A stretch of DNA of 64,000 bases, taken from assembly GCA_000620545.1 (NCBI GenBank), contig JIBA01000013.1, positions 496,001-560,000 of the forward strand, given 5' to 3'. The notes beneath the pieces are model-generated. The model did not search any database and was not told where the DNA came from. It worked only from the letters and a program-made list of their open reading frames with translations. The translations under genes were made by a program, and so were the position numbers. Every line of letters begins with the position of its first letter. The first letter of the stretch is position 1. Positions 28,801 to 37,166 of this stretch are shown in pieces. The stretch is from Intrasporangiaceae bacterium URHB0013 (GTDB lineage: Bacteria > Actinomycetota > Actinomycetes > Actinomycetales > Dermatophilaceae).

Positions 28801-29755
28801 CGGCACGACCGGTGCGGGCAACCGTCTCCAGGCCCGGGCCGACGGCAACATCGTCATGCTGCGCACCGACGGCACGGTCGCGTGGTCGAGCGGGACCAAC
28901 GGCTGGACCGGTGGCGGGCTCACGATCACGAATGACGGCCTGCTCCAGGTCCGCCAGGGCACGACGACCGTGTGGGACCACCGCGGCTACCGCTACGACC
29001 GGATGCTTCCGGGCCAGGTGCTGCAGCCCGGGGAGTCGATCGTCTCCACCGGCCTGGCGTGGCGGCTGACGATGCGCACGGACGGCAACCTCGTGCTGAC
29101 CTCGGCTGCCGGTGTCCGCTCCTGGGCCACCTTCACCACGGGGGCCGGCAGCACGGCCACGATGCAGACGGACGGCAACTTCGTCGTGCGCAACTCGCGC
29201 GGTGTCACGCTGTGGTCCACCGGGACGAGCGGGGCCGGGTCGGTGGTTCGCGTGCTGAGCAACGCCAACGTCGCGATCTACCGCTCCACCACCATCACGT
29301 GGGCGATCACGGGCGGCCCGGCCCCGTCGAGCTGGAAGTGCTACTCGCGGGCCACCCAGGACTGCATCGAGCGCTTCGGCTACTACGGCCAGCGCGCCTG
29401 GAACTACCCGGTGGACCCGTGGGGCAACAACTGCACGAACTTCTCCGCCTACCGTCTCTCGCGTGACGGCGTGTCGAACCCCGGCAACCTCGGCAACGCC
29501 ACGACGTGGGACACCAACGCCAGGGCCAAGGGCTTCGTCGTCGACCAGAAGCCACGCGTCGGCGACATCGCCCAGTGGAACTCCAACCACGTCGCGTACG
29601 TGGACTGGGTCAGCGCCGACGGCGACACGGTCGCGATCTCCGAAAGCGGCTACGGCGGCACCGTCCTCGGTGCGACGTACACCTCGATGAGTGGGCGCCG
29701 CATCCTCACGCGCGGCAGCTCCTCCTGGCCCTCGAACTTCATCCACTTCCGCTGA
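25859..29755 (+). CDS. Large secreted protein: ten IPT/TIG repeats, two bulb-type lectin domains, CHAP domain
   Basis: A 1298-residue exported protein. Residues 20-48 form a signal peptide (GRVLSALVVMALLAGVPG, then AAPAASAAS), followed by an Ala/Pro/Ser/Thr linker. Ten IPT/TIG immunoglobulin-like repeats of about 86 residues span about 77-937; each has a GP..GGT.VT..GTG strand, a FG strand and a DVRVTTPGGTS end. Residues 938-1155 are two bulb-type (mannose-binding) lectin domains with five QxDGNxV-like motifs (MQADGNLVV, MRTDGNLVL, MQTDGNFVV). Residues 1158-1298 form a CHAP domain with Cys1192 (GNNCTNFSAY) and His1244 (NHVAYVDWV), expected to cut peptidoglycan peptide bonds. The ATG at 25859 has AAGGAG eight bases upstream. 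A surface- or prey-directed glycan-binding cell-wall hydrolase is inferred. Confidence 0.9.
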   Translation: MLPRPTPLTERDRDVDRRTMGRVLSALVVMALLAGVPGVAAAPAASAASTPSPTAPPTAASAAPPLSVAATGTAPTAVSLSVVAGPTRGGTTVDLSGTGVGATTTVWFGSTAVSRVTKVSLTRVRVVTPAHPAGVANVRVTTPAGTSPVSSRSTFAFDPVPTVSSLSSRAATTRGGTVVTLTGTGLYRASAVRFGSTLATGLTRLSATQVRVTVPAHAAGAVDVRVTTPGGTSPVAAAARFTYTAPPVVAPPTVTGLSVMAGPLGGGTTVVISGTRFSGATAVTFGATPARFTLLSSTQLRATSPARPAGLVNVHVRTAAGSSYGYSANAFAYEAVPMLTGISPASGPTAGNATVTLSGTGLSRATAVHFGSTTTTKVVRVSATTLRVTTPARPVGTVDVRVTTPGGTSAVTARVRYGYQAPPAVASLSTVAGPVGGGTVVTLTGARFAGATRVSFGGTAARFTVLSATSIRATAPAHAAGAVAVLVTTPYGTSPQHASATFAFDPVPAITSLSPQTGPPAGGTVVTLTGTGLARATSVRFGSVLATNVVRISATTVRATTPRHASGPVDVQVTTPGGTSGVGVGARYAYGSPPVVTGLSVTAGPLPGGTVVTISGAHLAEAGSVHFGSVAATGLVRVTDGSLRVTAPAQVEGTVAVRVSNANGTSPETPAGRFTYVGVPAVSALSVPAGPLRGGVVVTVTGTRLGLATGVDFGGVAGTGLVRVSDSTLRITAPARAVGAVDVRVTTPGGVSPVAAVAQFTYQAVPTVTAVSPALAPTKGGGTVTLTGTAYDRVSSVTFGGVPATAVTRLSATQLRVTLPAHAESDVDVRVTTPGGTSVVVPAGRFSFQDPPVVASVSPASGPLAGGTVVTLRGTSFTDVRQVLFNGVAATSFTRVSATELTAVVPARVATGTIPMRVTTRAGTVVRTDAFTYIAGANLRPGQWLSSGTALRSSTGAYVATMQADGNLVVTTSAGVRRWASGTTGAGNRLQARADGNIVMLRTDGTVAWSSGTNGWTGGGLTITNDGLLQVRQGTTTVWDHRGYRYDRMLPGQVLQPGESIVSTGLAWRLTMRTDGNLVLTSAAGVRSWATFTTGAGSTATMQTDGNFVVRNSRGVTLWSTGTSGAGSVVRVLSNANVAIYRSTTITWAITGGPAPSSWKCYSRATQDCIERFGYYGQRAWNYPVDPWGNNCTNFSAYRLSRDGVSNPGNLGNATTWDTNARAKGFVVDQKPRVGDIAQWNSNHVAYVDWVSADGDTVAISESGYGGTVLGATYTSMSGRRILTRGSSSWPSNFIHFR
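26087..28667 (+). repeat. Ten tandem IPT/TIG-coding repeats of about 258 bp
   Basis: Ten in-frame copies, each about 86 codons. The protein period is regular, and most copies repeat the segment for VDVRVTTPGGTS nearly unchanged at DNA level. Copies 3, 5 and 7 diverge most in the final strand. Recombination between copies could change the stalk length. Confidence 0.85.
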
Positions 29756-29791
29756 CGGCGGCGCCCGAAGACCCGAAAGGCGTGGTCGTCG

Positions 29792-31105
29792 TCATCGGCG
29801 CCTGACGGGATCGTGTCGCCCGGCGTCCAGAAGGGTCATTGCCAGCTCGGCCCGGGCGGGCTTGAAGCGTCGGGTGGCCCGGAGAGCGAGCAGGGCGAGG
29901 TTGAGTCGGCGGTAGGCACTCACGCGGGCCCGGACGGCGGCCCGCTCCGCCCGGCCTGTTCCCTCGGTCGGCTCGACCCGATCGGTCCCTTCGACTCGGT
30001 GGACCCGCTCCCCCGAGGGCTGACCGTACGCGTCCAGGAAGCCCGCCCCCGCGGCGGCGGCCCGCGAGGGCGGTCGGCCGAGCCGGGCGCTGCGCACCTG
30101 CTCGTAGGCCAGGAACCGGCCGATGTCGGAGGCCGCGTCGCCGAGCGAGAGGGTGTCCAGGTCCAGGAGGCCGACGGCTCCCGGCAACCTCACCAGCTGG
30201 CCGGGCGTGAAGTCTCCGTGGCAGAGCACGAGCGGCCCGGGGTCGACGACGCCGAGGACCGAGGCGGAGGCAGAGAGCGCGCCGTCGACGCGCTCGGCCA
30301 CGTCGGGCCAGGCGGTCGCCACCAGCTGCTGCTCACGGCGGACGCGGCTGACGTGGGCCTCGGCCGACAGCCGAGGAAGCCGACCCAGGGGCGTGTGCGC
30401 ATGGAAGGCACGGAGGGCGCGGGCAGCCTCCTCGGGGGTCACCGGCAAGGGATCGGCGGTGCGGCCGTCGGAGACGCCCGGGGGCGTGAGCGACTCGAGG
30501 AAGGTGGTCCGCAGCGCGGCGCTCGCGCCGAGCAGCCTCGGCAGTCGCACCACGTCCCCGCCGGGGACGAGCACTTCGCGTGCGCCCATGGCATCCAGTG
30601 ACGCGGCGGCCGCGATGGCGTCCTCCGCGAGGGGGTAGACCTTGGCGTAGACCTCCACCCCGGCCACCTCGATCCGCAGCACGCAAGCACCTTCGCGCGG
30701 GTGGTGGACGACGACGGCTCGGTAGCCGGACGACGACGTGCCCGCTGCGAGCTCGGGCAGCATGCCGCCCAGGAGCGGCTCGGCCACGGCTCCCCGGAGC
30801 ACGCCTGCCAGCGTCGGCAGGAACGGGTCGTCTGGGAACTCCGCGACCGACACCTCCCCCTGGGAGTCGTGGACGAGCAAGGTCAGCTCCTCGACCGAGG
30901 AGTCCCCCACGAACCGGACACCCACCCGTGCTGCCACGTCGTCGGGGCCGCGGTAGAGCACGGTATGGGTCCGTGCCCGTGCCACCTGCCGGCCCGGACG
31001 GTGCGCCGCCACCCACTGCGCCGCCAAGAGCTCGCCCACCGAGGGGTCGGTCGCCCAGGGCGCCATCGGACGTCGGGTCGGTGTCGGGTGCTCGCCGGTC
31101 CTCAC
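29792..31105 (-). CDS. APH/maltokinase-like phosphotransferase (kinase D of the glycan cluster)
   Basis: A 437-residue protein of the aminoglycoside phosphotransferase fold. It has an N-terminal module with the cluster-specific DPFLPTL block (93-99), a presumed ATP Lys at 155 (EVYAKVY), the catalytic loop HGDFTPGQ (Asp298) and the metal motif LLDLD followed by DAASDIGRF. The loop ends in Gln rather than Asn, as in maltokinase-type sugar kinases. The first PGR motif seen in its paralogues is lost. The GTG at 31105 overlaps the ABC exporter stop (GTGA) and is preferred to the ATG at 31066, which has no ribosome binding site. Last gene of the operon. Substrate unknown; a sugar or glycolipid intermediate is inferred. 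Confidence 0.8.
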   Translation of the reverse strand: MRTGEHPTPTRRPMAPWATDPSVGELLAAQWVAAHRPGRQVARARTHTVLYRGPDDVAARVGVRFVGDSSVEELTLLVHDSQGEVSVAEFPDDPFLPTLAGVLRGAVAEPLLGGMLPELAAGTSSSGYRAVVVHHPREGACVLRIEVAGVEVYAKVYPLAEDAIAAAASLDAMGAREVLVPGGDVVRLPRLLGASAALRTTFLESLTPPGVSDGRTADPLPVTPEEAARALRAFHAHTPLGRLPRLSAEAHVSRVRREQQLVATAWPDVAERVDGALSASASVLGVVDPGPLVLCHGDFTPGQLVRLPGAVGLLDLDTLSLGDAASDIGRFLAYEQVRSARLGRPPSRAAAAGAGFLDAYGQPSGERVHRVEGTDRVEPTEGTGRAERAAVRARVSAYRRLNLALLALRATRRFKPARAELAMTLLDAGRHDPVRRR

Positions 31106-33003
31106 GCGGGCCCCCAGGACACGGCGCCCGGACCGTGGTCGGACGGGTCCGGGGAGGCTGCCTGACCGAAGAGGTCGGTATAGGGCCCGGGGCCGTAGGA
31201 GAGCACGTCCGGGGAGCCCTCCTGCACGATCCGCCCGTCGTCGAGCACGAGGATGCGGTCGGCGCAGCGGATGAGCTCGACATCGTGGGAGATGATGATC
31301 GTCGTCGTCCCGTCGATGAGCGTCCGCAGTGCCCCGATGACCTGTCTGGCCGCCTCCGGGTCCAGACCGGTCGTCGGCTCGTCGAGAACGAGCACGGGCG
31401 CGTCCCGGATGAAGGCACGCGCGACCGCGAGGCGCTGCCGTTGGCCGCCGGACAGGGTCGAGCCGCGCTCGCCCAGAACCGTCCGGTAGCCGTTGGGCAA
31501 CGCCGCGATGAACTCGTGGGCCTGCGCCAGCCGGGCGGCTCGCTCGATCCGCTCCGGGTCCGGGTCGTCGATCCCGTAGGCGATGTTCTCGGCCACCGTG
31601 CCGGTGAGCAGGAGCGTCTCCTGCAGGACGAGGCTGACCTGGCTGCGCAGTGAGGCGAGGGTGAACTCTCGCACGTCCATCCGGTCGATGGCCACCGTGC
31701 CCGAGTCGGGGTCGTAGAGCCGCGGGACGAGCTGGGCGACCGTGCTCTTCCCGGCGCCGCTCGGACCGATGAGGGCGACGACCTCGCCCGGCTCCGTGCT
31801 GAAGCTGATGCCGTGCAGGACCGTGCGTGCCTCGGCGTCGTCGGACTCGTCGTGTTCCGAGCGGTAGCTGAAGGTCACGTCGGTGAAGCTGAGGCGGCCC
31901 TCGAGCTTCGGGGCCGGCCGCGAGTGGGCGGTGTCCTCCACCGTGGGGTGGCGCTCCAGGAGCTCGTGGATCCGCTCGGTGCTGGCGATGAGCTTGCCGA
32001 CCTTGTACCACTCGCTGACGATCTTCCGCGACGGCTTGAACATGTTCTGGATGAGGAGCACGAACAGCACGAGCGTGCCCGGCGTGATCGCCCCTGTCTC
32101 GACGAGCCAGAAGCTGAGCCAGACCACACCGGCGATGGTGACGCCCTCGAAGACGGCGATCGCGAAGCTGAACTGGGCCTGGATCGTCGCGATCTTCAGC
32201 GAGGCGCGCATGCTCTGGTCGCTCTGCCTCGAGAAGTTCTCGAGGTCGACGTGCCCGCGGCCGTAGCTCTGCACGAGGCGGATGGAGGAGAGCATCTCCT
32301 GCGCCGTGGAGGCGAGGTCCCCCTCCTTGGAGCGCTGCTCCTTCGAGACCCGCTTGAGCCGTAGCGAGAAGAAGTTGGCCATGAGCGCGAGGATCGGCAC
32401 GACGACGACCGCGATGAGGGCCACCGCCCACGAGCGGGACAGGAGCACGACGAACGAACCGACGAGCAGGAGTGCGCTCGCGATGATGTTGCTCAGCGAC
32501 GCGACGACGAACTCCTCGACGACGAGCACGTCGCCCGTGACCCGGGTCAGCACGTCGCCGGTCCGCCGCTTGTCGTGGAACGCCATCGAGAGCCTCTGGA
32601 GCCGGTCGTACATCGTCACCCGGAGCCGGTAGCCGAGCTCGCGGCCGCCGCGGGCCAGGTACACCTCGGCCATCGAGTCAGCGCCCTTGTTGATGGCAGC
32701 GATGAGGATGATGGCCAGACCCAGCAGCAGGATGGTCTCGACGCGCTCGTTCGCGAGGACGGCCGGGAACCCCCGTTCCCGCAGGCTCGGCACCCGTCCC
32801 GTCACGAAGTCGATGGCGTAGGCGACGGGGAACGGCTCGAGGACGGCCGTGCCGGCTTCGAGGACCAGCATGACGAAGCCCATGACGTACGGCTTGTTGT
32901 CCCCGTGGTACCGGCGGACGAGCGCAAAGGCCCGGTGGGTGTCGGACCGCTTCGCGTGGCGTCCCGAGCGCCGCCGGCTCGCTCCCTCGCTGGGTGTGCT
33001 CAC
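31102..33003 (-). CDS. ABC exporter (fused membrane and ATPase domains) of the glycan cluster
   Basis: A 633-residue MsbA/type IV exporter-like protein. The N-terminal 35 residues are basic and hydrophilic; membrane helices span about 45-340. The ATPase has Walker [11 protein letters not shown]-loop VLQET, signature LSGGQRQRL, Walker [13 protein letters not shown] and H-loop IIISHD, all intact, so it can work as a homodimer. It lies between two kinase-like genes, seven bases after the first and overlapping the second, which points to export of the cluster's product. The start is uncertain: GTG 33003 gives the stated length, while GTG 33024 would overlap the previous gene by 14 bases. Neither has a clear ribosome binding site. 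Confidence 0.88.
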   Translation of the reverse strand: MSTPSEGASRRRSGRHAKRSDTHRAFALVRRYHGDNKPYVMGFVMLVLEAGTAVLEPFPVAYAIDFVTGRVPSLRERGFPAVLANERVETILLLGLAIILIAAINKGADSMAEVYLARGGRELGYRLRVTMYDRLQRLSMAFHDKRRTGDVLTRVTGDVLVVEEFVVASLSNIIASALLLVGSFVVLLSRSWAVALIAVVVVPILALMANFFSLRLKRVSKEQRSKEGDLASTAQEMLSSIRLVQSYGRGHVDLENFSRQSDQSMRASLKIATIQAQFSFAIAVFEGVTIAGVVWLSFWLVETGAITPGTLVLFVLLIQNMFKPSRKIVSEWYKVGKLIASTERIHELLERHPTVEDTAHSRPAPKLEGRLSFTDVTFSYRSEHDESDDAEARTVLHGISFSTEPGEVVALIGPSGAGKSTVAQLVPRLYDPDSGTVAIDRMDVREFTLASLRSQVSLVLQETLLLTGTVAENIAYGIDDPDPERIERAARLAQAHEFIAALPNGYRTVLGERGSTLSGGQRQRLAVARAFIRDAPVLVLDEPTTGLDPEAARQVIGALRTLIDGTTTIIISHDVELIRCADRILVLDDGRIVQEGSPDVLSYGPGPYTDLFGQAASPDPSDHGPGAVSWGPA

Positions 33004-33010
33004 CCTCGTG

Positions 33011-34309
33011 TCAACCGCGGCCACGGTCCGTGTCCCGTCGATCGGCAGCCACTCGTCGGCCCTCGTCCACATACAGTCCCGGCAGCGGGGACGACGGCGA
33101 TCTCGCGAAGGCGCGCAGTGCCTTTCGCAGGAGCGGGACCGCGACGTAGAAGGCGACTCTCTCGGCGAACTGGTCGGGTGCCGTCGGCTGCGCGCGGTCG
33201 AGGTATGCCGCCACGAACGTCGCGCCGAGCGCCTCCGCGGCGCTCCTCCCGCCGGTCGCGCCGTCGCCACCCTGCCCGCCGGCCCGGATCGCGCCCTGAC
33301 GCAAGGAGGACACGAAGTTGCCGACGTCAGAGGCGGGGTCGGCCAGTCCGCAGTGATCGAGGTCGAGGATGGCAACGCGGTCCTCGGCCATGAGGAACTG
33401 GCTCGGCTTGCAGTCGCCGTGCACCAGCGAGACCGGCCCGGGCCCGGAACGCCACCCGAGGAGAAGGTGCGCCAGCCCGAGCAGGTGCTCGCCGGTTGCC
33501 CGGTCCACGGCCCGGATGGCCGTGGCGCGATCGACGAAACGGTGCAGCTCGCGGTCGACCGGACGTGGTCGACCGCTCGCCACTCTCCCCCGGTGCAGTG
33601 CCGCGAGGGCCTGCGCCGCGCGGGCCACGTCGGCGCCCCGCCTCTCCACCGCGACCGGCCCCCAGTCGTCGATGGCGAGCTGGTCTCCGGGGACGTGGCC
33701 CTGGACGACGACGGCGAGGTCGGGCAGGTGGGCCACGACGGGAGCCAGGACGAGCGGCGGTGGCAGGGCCAGGGCACCCAGGCCCCGTCCCTCTGCCGCG
33801 ACAGCCGCCGCCTTGGCGCCGTCGTGATAGACCTTCGCGACGTACGGGGTCGCCGTGGCCCCTCCTCCCGGGACCGTCACGAGCAAGGTGGCACGGCGGC
33901 CGGGGCGGTAGCGCAGCAGCCGGGTCTCGACCTTCGCGCGTCGCGGGATCCCCAGCGCGCGGGACAGCGCGGATCCCCCTCGGGCGGGGTCGAGTACCTC
34001 CGGCAGGGTCGGTAGCCCGGGATCGACCGGGAACGCGGTGACTCCGACGCCGTTGGGGAGCAGCACCCCCGGAGCGCCCTGCCCGGGAGGCGGCACGGTG
34101 GCGTGGAAGAGATCGGTGCCGCGACGGTAGAGCACCGTCGACGGTCGCCCGGGCTCGTACTTCGCGTCGGCAACGACGCAGCCGACCCCCGCGTCCTCAC
34201 CGAACGCCTCGTCCAGCATCGGCCCCATGAGGGCGGGGTCGAGCGCCTGGAGGAAGGTGGCGTACTGCGCGTGGAGGGAACCGACCGCGACGGCGGTCCC
34301 GTGGCTCAT
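33011..34309 (-). CDS. APH/maltokinase-like phosphotransferase (kinase C of the glycan cluster)
   Basis: A 432-residue kinase-fold protein. The N-terminal module has KYEPGR (50-55) and DPGLPTL (96-102). The kinase N-lobe begins at RYRPGRRATLLV (134-145) with a likely ATP Lys at 159 (YVAKVYHDG). The catalytic loop is HGDCKPSQ (Asp299), and the metal site AILDLDHCGLADPASDVGNF. As in kinase D the loop ends in Gln. A glycine-rich insert (GGQGGDGATGG) follows. The ATG at 34309 overlaps the stop of the upstream chimera (ATGA). It is a clear paralogue of kinases A and D and of the N-terminal half of the chimera. Substrate unknown. Confidence 0.82.
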   Translation of the reverse strand: MSHGTAVAVGSLHAQYATFLQALDPALMGPMLDEAFGEDAGVGCVVADAKYEPGRPSTVLYRRGTDLFHATVPPPGQGAPGVLLPNGVGVTAFPVDPGLPTLPEVLDPARGGSALSRALGIPRRAKVETRLLRYRPGRRATLLVTVPGGGATATPYVAKVYHDGAKAAAVAAEGRGLGALALPPPLVLAPVVAHLPDLAVVVQGHVPGDQLAIDDWGPVAVERRGADVARAAQALAALHRGRVASGRPRPVDRELHRFVDRATAIRAVDRATGEHLLGLAHLLLGWRSGPGPVSLVHGDCKPSQFLMAEDRVAILDLDHCGLADPASDVGNFVSSLRQGAIRAGGQGGDGATGGRSAAEALGATFVAAYLDRAQPTAPDQFAERVAFYVAVPLLRKALRAFARSPSSPLPGLYVDEGRRVAADRRDTDRGRG

Positions 34310-35781
34310 GAGGCCACCTCCGCGACACCGAAGACCGTCAGCAGCTGCTCGGCGGCACGGTCGACGTCGAAAGCCGTCTCGGCGGTCTCGCGGGCTCTCC
34401 TGCCCATGGTGCGTCGTCTGAGCGGGTCGCGCAGCAGCGCCTCGAGGTGGCCGACCAGCGCGGCGACGTCGTGAGCGGGGGCCAGCAGTCCGTTGTGGCC
34501 GTGGGACACCGCCTCGGCGACGCCGCCGACGTCCGTGGAGACGACGGGCAGCCCCGAGGCGAGTGCCTCGACGACGACGTTCGGCACGCCGTCGCGGTCC
34601 CCGTCCGCCGTGACGAACGGGGTCAGCGCGAAGAGGTCTGCGTCGCGCATGGCTCCGACGATCACGGAGCTGTCGTGCTCTCCGGCGAACGTCACGAGGT
34701 GGTCGAGACCGAGGGCATGCCGGGCAGCCTCGAGGTCCCCGCGCAGGGGCCCGTCCCCGTACACGGTGAGGTGGAAGGGCCCGACGTCGGAGAGTCGGGC
34801 GCAGGCCTGCAGCAGGTCGGCGAAGCCCTTCTTCTCGACGAGGCGCCCGACCGAGAGGATCTGCACGGCCTCTCCGTCACCGCCGCCGTCACCGCCGCCG
34901 TCACCGGCGCCGTCACGGCTGGGCGTGAACTGCCCGAGGTCGACGCCGTGGTGGATGACGCGCACCTTGTCCGCGGTCGCGGGGTCGAGGTGCGCGGTGA
35001 GGAACTCGACGTTGGCCCGGCAGCAGGTCAGCACACCGGTCGCGGACCCGGCCCGCGCCCGGAGGCTGTGCTCGGGGATCTGGTAGAGGTCCCGGGCGTG
35101 CGCGGTGACGCTGTACGGGATCCCGGTGAGGTGGTGGACGAGGAGTGCCACGAGGGCGGGGTCATGGGCGAACCGCTCAGCAGTGGGCACGGACGCCTCA
35201 CCGAGGAGGGAGGATGCGCTGGGGCCGGGTGCCAGGTCGGTCACCACCGCCCCCAGCTCCGGCCAGCACCCCACCAGCGGCGGCACGATCGCCGGCGTCG
35301 TGCCCGACCCGCCATCCAGGGACTCGTGGCTCTCGACGTAGGCACGGGAGCCGTCCGCGAGCACCTTGACGAAGACGGTGCGCCGAACGGACTCGAGCAC
35401 GACCTCGCAGCGGACGACGCAGCGCGAGCCCGGGCGGTAGCTCGTCGGCGTCGTGGCGCAGCACCGGACCGGCTCCCCGAAGAGCTCTTCGAGGCGACCG
35501 GCGACCCGCACCGGGTCAGCCACCTCGCCAAGCCCGGGGAGTGCCGGGTCGTCGACGAGATTCCTGCGGAGGACGGCGTCCCGTGTCGCCTCGAGCACGA
35601 CCACGTCACCCTGGCGGGCGCCGTAGGTCACCCTCGTGCGCAGCTCCGGCTCCCAACGGATCTGGTGCACGCCTCCCGGTCGGCACTCGGCCTCGACGAA
35701 GGGCTGGATGAGCCCGATCAGCGGATCCAGGTCGGCCCACTGAGTGCCCCGTGGGGCGGCCGGCCACGTCGTGTTCATCAT
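34306..35781 (-). CDS. Chimera: N-terminal half of an APH-like kinase fused to C-terminal half of a GT4 glycosyltransferase
   Basis: A 491-residue open frame. Residues 1 to about 200 match the N-terminal modules of kinases A and C (DPALPGL at 78-84, SYRPGSRCVV at 114-123, Lys139 in VFVKVL), but the HGD catalytic loop and the rest of the kinase are absent. From about residue 204 (FAHDPALVALLVHHLTGIPY) it is a GT4 glycosyltransferase that lacks its N-terminal Rossmann half. The donor-site half is complete (RVIHHGVDL, ILSVGRLVEKKGF, YGDGPLRGDL, GVPNVVVEALASGLPVVSTD). The join lies near 35160-35185 and is in frame. Probably the product of a deletion joining two adjacent genes. Neither activity is expected to survive unless complemented. 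Starts at ATG 35781, overlapping the previous stop. Confidence 0.75.
   Translation of the reverse strand: MMNTTWPAAPRGTQWADLDPLIGLIQPFVEAECRPGGVHQIRWEPELRTRVTYGARQGDVVVLEATRDAVLRRNLVDDPALPGLGEVADPVRVAGRLEELFGEPVRCCATTPTSYRPGSRCVVRCEVVLESVRRTVFVKVLADGSRAYVESHESLDGGSGTTPAIVPPLVGCWPELGAVVTDLAPGPSASSLLGEASVPTAERFAHDPALVALLVHHLTGIPYSVTAHARDLYQIPEHSLRARAGSATGVLTCCRANVEFLTAHLDPATADKVRVIHHGVDLGQFTPSRDGAGDGGGDGGGDGEAVQILSVGRLVEKKGFADLLQACARLSDVGPFHLTVYGDGPLRGDLEAARHALGLDHLVTFAGEHDSSVIVGAMRDADLFALTPFVTADGDRDGVPNVVVEALASGLPVVSTDVGGVAEAVSHGHNGLLAPAHDVAALVGHLEALLRDPLRRRTMGRRARETAETAFDVDRAAEQLLTVFGVAEVAS
34874..34915. repeat. Tandem 12-bp repeat in the GT4 part of the chimera
   Basis: About 3.5 copies of CCGTCACCGCCG, encoding a Gly/Asp-rich loop (DGAGDGGGDGGGDGE) just before the donor-binding Rossmann domain. 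The loop lies between the two Rossmann halves, where length change by slippage would be tolerated. Confidence 0.8.
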
Positions 35782-37166
35782 CCGTTCCCGCGGGTGCGCT
35801 CGGCGGTCTCGAGGCGCACGTCGACGCTCTCGACCCAGCCGGCCTCGTGGAGCGGGATCCGCCGACCCACCGCGCGCAGCTGGAAGAGGACGTCGTAGTG
35901 GCGGGCGCGGGCATGCCGTGCGGGCGGGCAGGGGCCGTAGCCGTCGAGGAAGGCGCCGACGAGGTCCGCAGCATCCCGCCCCTGGGTCTGCCCCCACCAC
36001 CGGAGGTCGGCGCTGAGCTTTCCGACGTCCAGGGCCGGGTCACCGACAGTGACCCGGTCGAAGTCGAGCAGAACCAGTCGCTGGTCGTCCTCGACGAGGA
36101 TGTTGTCGCACTTGAAGTCACCGTGCAGCACGTGTCCTGCCTCGTCGGGCAGCTCGAGCAGCTCGGTCACGGTGTCCTGGACCAGCGCTTCCAGCCGCCC
36201 GGCAGCGGCCGGCGCCAGCGCGGCCACGTGCTCGACGGCCCTCCTCGTGGCGCCGGCCTCGACGGCGGGATCCGACCGCCCTGCGCCGTGGGCTGTCCGC
36301 TCCTGCCACGCTGCGCCGCTCCCGACGTGCTCGTGGATGGCGCGGAGCGCGGCACCGCATCGGGTTGCCAGCGCCGCCGCCGTGTCGCTGCCGGTGGAAA
36401 TGACGCGCGAGAGCCGGGTCCCACCATGACCGGCCCAGAAGGCAACCCGGTGGGAGGCGCTGTAGCCGGCGGCACGAGCCGCTCTCGTTGGCCCGCCCCA
36501 GCGTGAAAGAGCCTCGGCCACAATGGTGCTCGCTTCAACCGATCGTCGTCCCGCGTCGTCTCGGTAGCACTTCGCGAACAGCCGGTGGGCCGCGTCGGCA
36601 CTCTCGACGAGCACCACGTGACGTTGGCCGGGGCGGTACCGGACCGGAGCCACGCTGAGACGCTCGTCAAAGGCGTTGAGATCGGCGTCGCCGAGCACGC
36701 GTGCCAGCCGAACCGGGTCGTAGACGTCGACCAGCTGCGGAAACGCGGGATCGACGGGCGCGAGGAGGACCCGCATGCCGGACGCGTCCGGCGGGAGCGC
36801 CAGCGTGGAGAACGGCCGACGTTGCGCGTCCGTCACCCGCGAGACCAGCGCGTCGGTGACCGCGGAGGCCGCCGCCGAGGAGGACCCCCAGGTCACCCAT
36901 GCCGGACGTGAGCCGACCTCGTCGCCGGTGACGTCGACGCCCACCGCGAGACTGCGTCCCGGCTTCAGCTTGGCGCGCGTCACCTCGGCTCGGACCGGGC
37001 CGAGGCCGCTGGGCAGGAGCGGGGTCAGGGCAGCGGTGAGGATCTCCGGCACTCCAGCGGCAAGGAACAGCCGAACCTCCTCGGGGGTGCTGCGACCGGC
37101 CACCACGTCGTGGGCCCCCGTCGGGCCCGCCAGATGCCGACCGGTCACCACCGGTGCTCTGGTCAT
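35778..37166 (-). CDS. APH-like phosphotransferase (kinase A of the glycan cluster)
   Basis: A 462-residue kinase-fold protein, the fullest version of the family in this cluster. The N-terminal module has KLKPGRS (66-72) and DPAFPQL (139-145). The kinase N-lobe starts at RYRPGQRHVVLV with Lys199 (LFAKCYRDD). The catalytic loop is HGDFKCDN (Asp350, Asn355), and the metal motif LLDFDRVTVGDPALDVGK. Unlike kinases C and D the loop ends in the Asn usual for APH enzymes. The ATG at 37166 overlaps the stop of the glycosyltransferase gene. Context argues for a sugar or glycoconjugate substrate; antibiotic resistance is less likely. Confidence 0.82.
   Translation of the reverse strand: MTRAPVVTGRHLAGPTGAHDVVAGRSTPEEVRLFLAAGVPEILTAALTPLLPSGLGPVRAEVTRAKLKPGRSLAVGVDVTGDEVGSRPAWVTWGSSSAAASAVTDALVSRVTDAQRRPFSTLALPPDASGMRVLLAPVDPAFPQLVDVYDPVRLARVLGDADLNAFDERLSVAPVRYRPGQRHVVLVESADAAHRLFAKCYRDDAGRRSVEASTIVAEALSRWGGPTRAARAAGYSASHRVAFWAGHGGTRLSRVISTGSDTAAALATRCGAALRAIHEHVGSGAAWQERTAHGAGRSDPAVEAGATRRAVEHVAALAPAAAGRLEALVQDTVTELLELPDEAGHVLHGDFKCDNILVEDDQRLVLLDFDRVTVGDPALDVGKLSADLRWWGQTQGRDAADLVGAFLDGYGPCPPARHARARHYDVLFQLRAVGRRIPLHEAGWVESVDVRLETAERTRGNG

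Noticed and set aside
27632-29746. 704-codon open frame antisense to the TIG-lectin-CHAP gene
   Set aside because: Same composition effect; repetitive Arg/Gly/Asp sequence, no ribosome binding site, and the sense strand has a signal peptide and clear domains.
29756-29791. Bidirectional terminator between the TIG gene and kinase D
   Set aside because: Two GGCGCC palindromes and some pairing are present, but no stable stem with short loop; too weak to list.
29792-37166. Aminoglycoside resistance genes
   Set aside because: The APH fold is present, but N-terminal modules, HGDxxxxQ loops and the epimerase/glycosyltransferase context fit sugar or glycoconjugate kinases better; no resistance-type subfamily motif was recognised.
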